Shown in pieces: positions 63,360 through 64,000 of a stretch of DNA of 64,000 bases. This stretch comes from Flavobacteriaceae bacterium (lineage in GTDB: Bacteria; Bacteroidota; Bacteroidia; Flavobacteriales; Flavobacteriaceae), in assembly GCA_004762155.1 (NCBI GenBank), contig SIHP01000003.1, positions 124,001 through 188,000 on the forward strand, read 5' to 3'. The number at the start of each line of letters is the position of its first letter. The first letter of the stretch is position 1. A program made the translations under genes and the position numbers. The notes beneath the pieces are model-generated. The model made no database searches. It was not told where the DNA came from and was given only the letters and a program-made list of their open reading frames with translations.

Positions 63360-64000
63360 ATGAAGAAACAAATTAATTTAATAATTATACTATTATTAGC
63401 CATCTTTTTTACAGCTTGTAGTAGTGATGATTCTCCATCAGAAGAATCAGAAGAAACTACTATAGACCCATTTAGTGTTTTAGCAACTATTGATGATGCT
63501 TATTATTTAGCTCCTACAGAAAGCCTTGATGAAGAAGCACTTTCTTTTATTAACAACGGAACACAATTAGATGCTGATCAAGCTGCTCGTATTATAGGTT
63601 CTGGAGGGTATATATATTCTTTAAATTACGGTACTGGTTTATTGTCTCAACTTGAATTAAACGAAGCTGGGAGTTATGATGTAGTTAAAGAAATTAATGC
63701 AGGTTTATCTGTAGGTACAGATACTCCTCGTTACAAATTAGCTGACGATAATACTATTATGGTTTATAATGTAGTAACCGATTATGTTTATAATGATTTG
63801 GACGAAGTGGAAGATGTAACTTGTACTTTAAGATTAGCTACTGTTTCTTTACCAGATTTAAGTATTGCTAACTTAACTGAATTTATTATTCCTCAATCAG
63901 AAAATGCTAAAATTGGTGCAACTATTGGGTATCATCCTATGCGTGTAGATGCACCTGTTATTTCTGGCGATAAAATTTATTTTGGTTTAATGCATTTAGA
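63360..64000 (+). CDS. Lipoprotein, DUF4374-like (3' end outside window)
   Basis: The frame is open from the ATG at 63360 to the window's end (213 codons seen). The leader ends at Cys21 (FFTACSSDD), followed by an acidic linker rich in Ser and Glu, then propeller-like strands (GSGGYIYSLNYGTG, DNTIMVYNVVTDYVYN, SGDKIYFGLMH). This resembles DUF4374 lipoproteins encoded directly after TonB receptors in iron-uptake loci. It is probably anchored in the outer membrane and helps ligand capture. The C-terminal part is not seen, so the family call is moderate. Confidence 0.68.
   Translation, partial: MKKQINLIIILLLAIFFTACSSDDSPSEESEETTIDPFSVLATIDDAYYLAPTESLDEEALSFINNGTQLDADQAARIIGSGGYIYSLNYGTGLLSQLELNEAGSYDVVKEINAGLSVGTDTPRYKLADDNTIMVYNVVTDYVYNDLDEVEDVTCTLRLATVSLPDLSIANLTEFIIPQSENAKIGATIGYHPMRVDAPVISGDKIYFGLMHL

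Overview
The window looks like a chromosomal segment of a marine, carotenoid-pigmented member of the Flavobacteriaceae (Bacteroidota), perhaps close to Tenacibaculum or Polaribacter. The evidence is the AT-rich sequence, several SusC/TonB-type outer-membrane receptors with carboxypeptidase-like N-terminal domains, type IX secretion (T9SS) C-terminal sorting domains, promoters with the Bacteroidota TAnnTTTG -7 element, zeaxanthin genes, secreted polysaccharide lyases, and core genes typical of this group. The genus is an inference.

Layout. 1-1.3 kb: end of a probable methyltransferase gene and a glycosyltransferase. 1.4-9.7 kb (minus): a T9SS-exported FG-GAP protein, then a coupled operon of TonB receptor, DUF4876-like lipoprotein, DUF6850-like barrel and di-heme peroxidase. 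9.8-14.1 kb: small genes, arsC, and a FAD monooxygenase operon facing a TetR gene across twin operators; the operon's DUF2867 gene carries an in-frame stop. 14.2-18 kb: prfB, threonine aldolase, a barrel protein, and an ECF sigma factor with a membrane partner. 18.1-22.7 kb: a CarH/LitR-type B12 photoreceptor regulator leading straight into crtI-crtB-crtZ-crtY. 22.7-25.1 kb: a decay zone with a wrecked FISUMP gene, a frameshifted lipoprotein gene and a nonsense-interrupted membrane protein gene. 25.5-31.1 kb: htpG, a KAS III enzyme and a TonB receptor. 31.2-34.7 kb: CoA-binding protein, then pyrR-pyrB-(unknown)-(sorting-domain-only protein)-rnz. 34.8-38.2 kb: SulP transporter, SDR and a thioredoxin-fold protein. 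38.2-43.9 kb: two modular T9SS-exported polysaccharide lyases, one clearly PL6 (alginate lyase type). 44.2-49.2 kb: coaD, ddl, PASTA protein, rluD, grpE, dnaJ. 49.3-49.7 kb: a candidate small RNA and RNase P RNA. 50-55.2 kb: both aconitase types, acnB then acnA. 55.3-59.6 kb: lipoprotein, M23 peptidase, DUF6495-like protein, lipocalin-like protein, class III sirtuin, TrmH. 59.8-64 kb: AraC regulator, TonB receptor and the start of a DUF4374-like lipoprotein, probably an iron or siderophore locus.

How the genes work together. The carotenoid cluster makes zeaxanthin from geranylgeranyl diphosphate and is probably de-repressed by light through the cobalamin-binding regulator. The lyase pair and FG-GAP protein are exported by the T9SS. 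The two receptor loci are probable metal or chelate uptake systems; the first, with a MauG/CcP-family peroxidase, is the best candidate here for an undescribed system. The chaperone genes carry the most notable regulatory signals: a sigma-54-type promoter before grpE-dnaJ and a perfect inverted repeat at the htpG promoter.

No tRNA gene, 5S/16S/23S rRNA gene, insertion sequence, prophage or CRISPR array was seen. All assignments come from reading the sequence; no database search was run.
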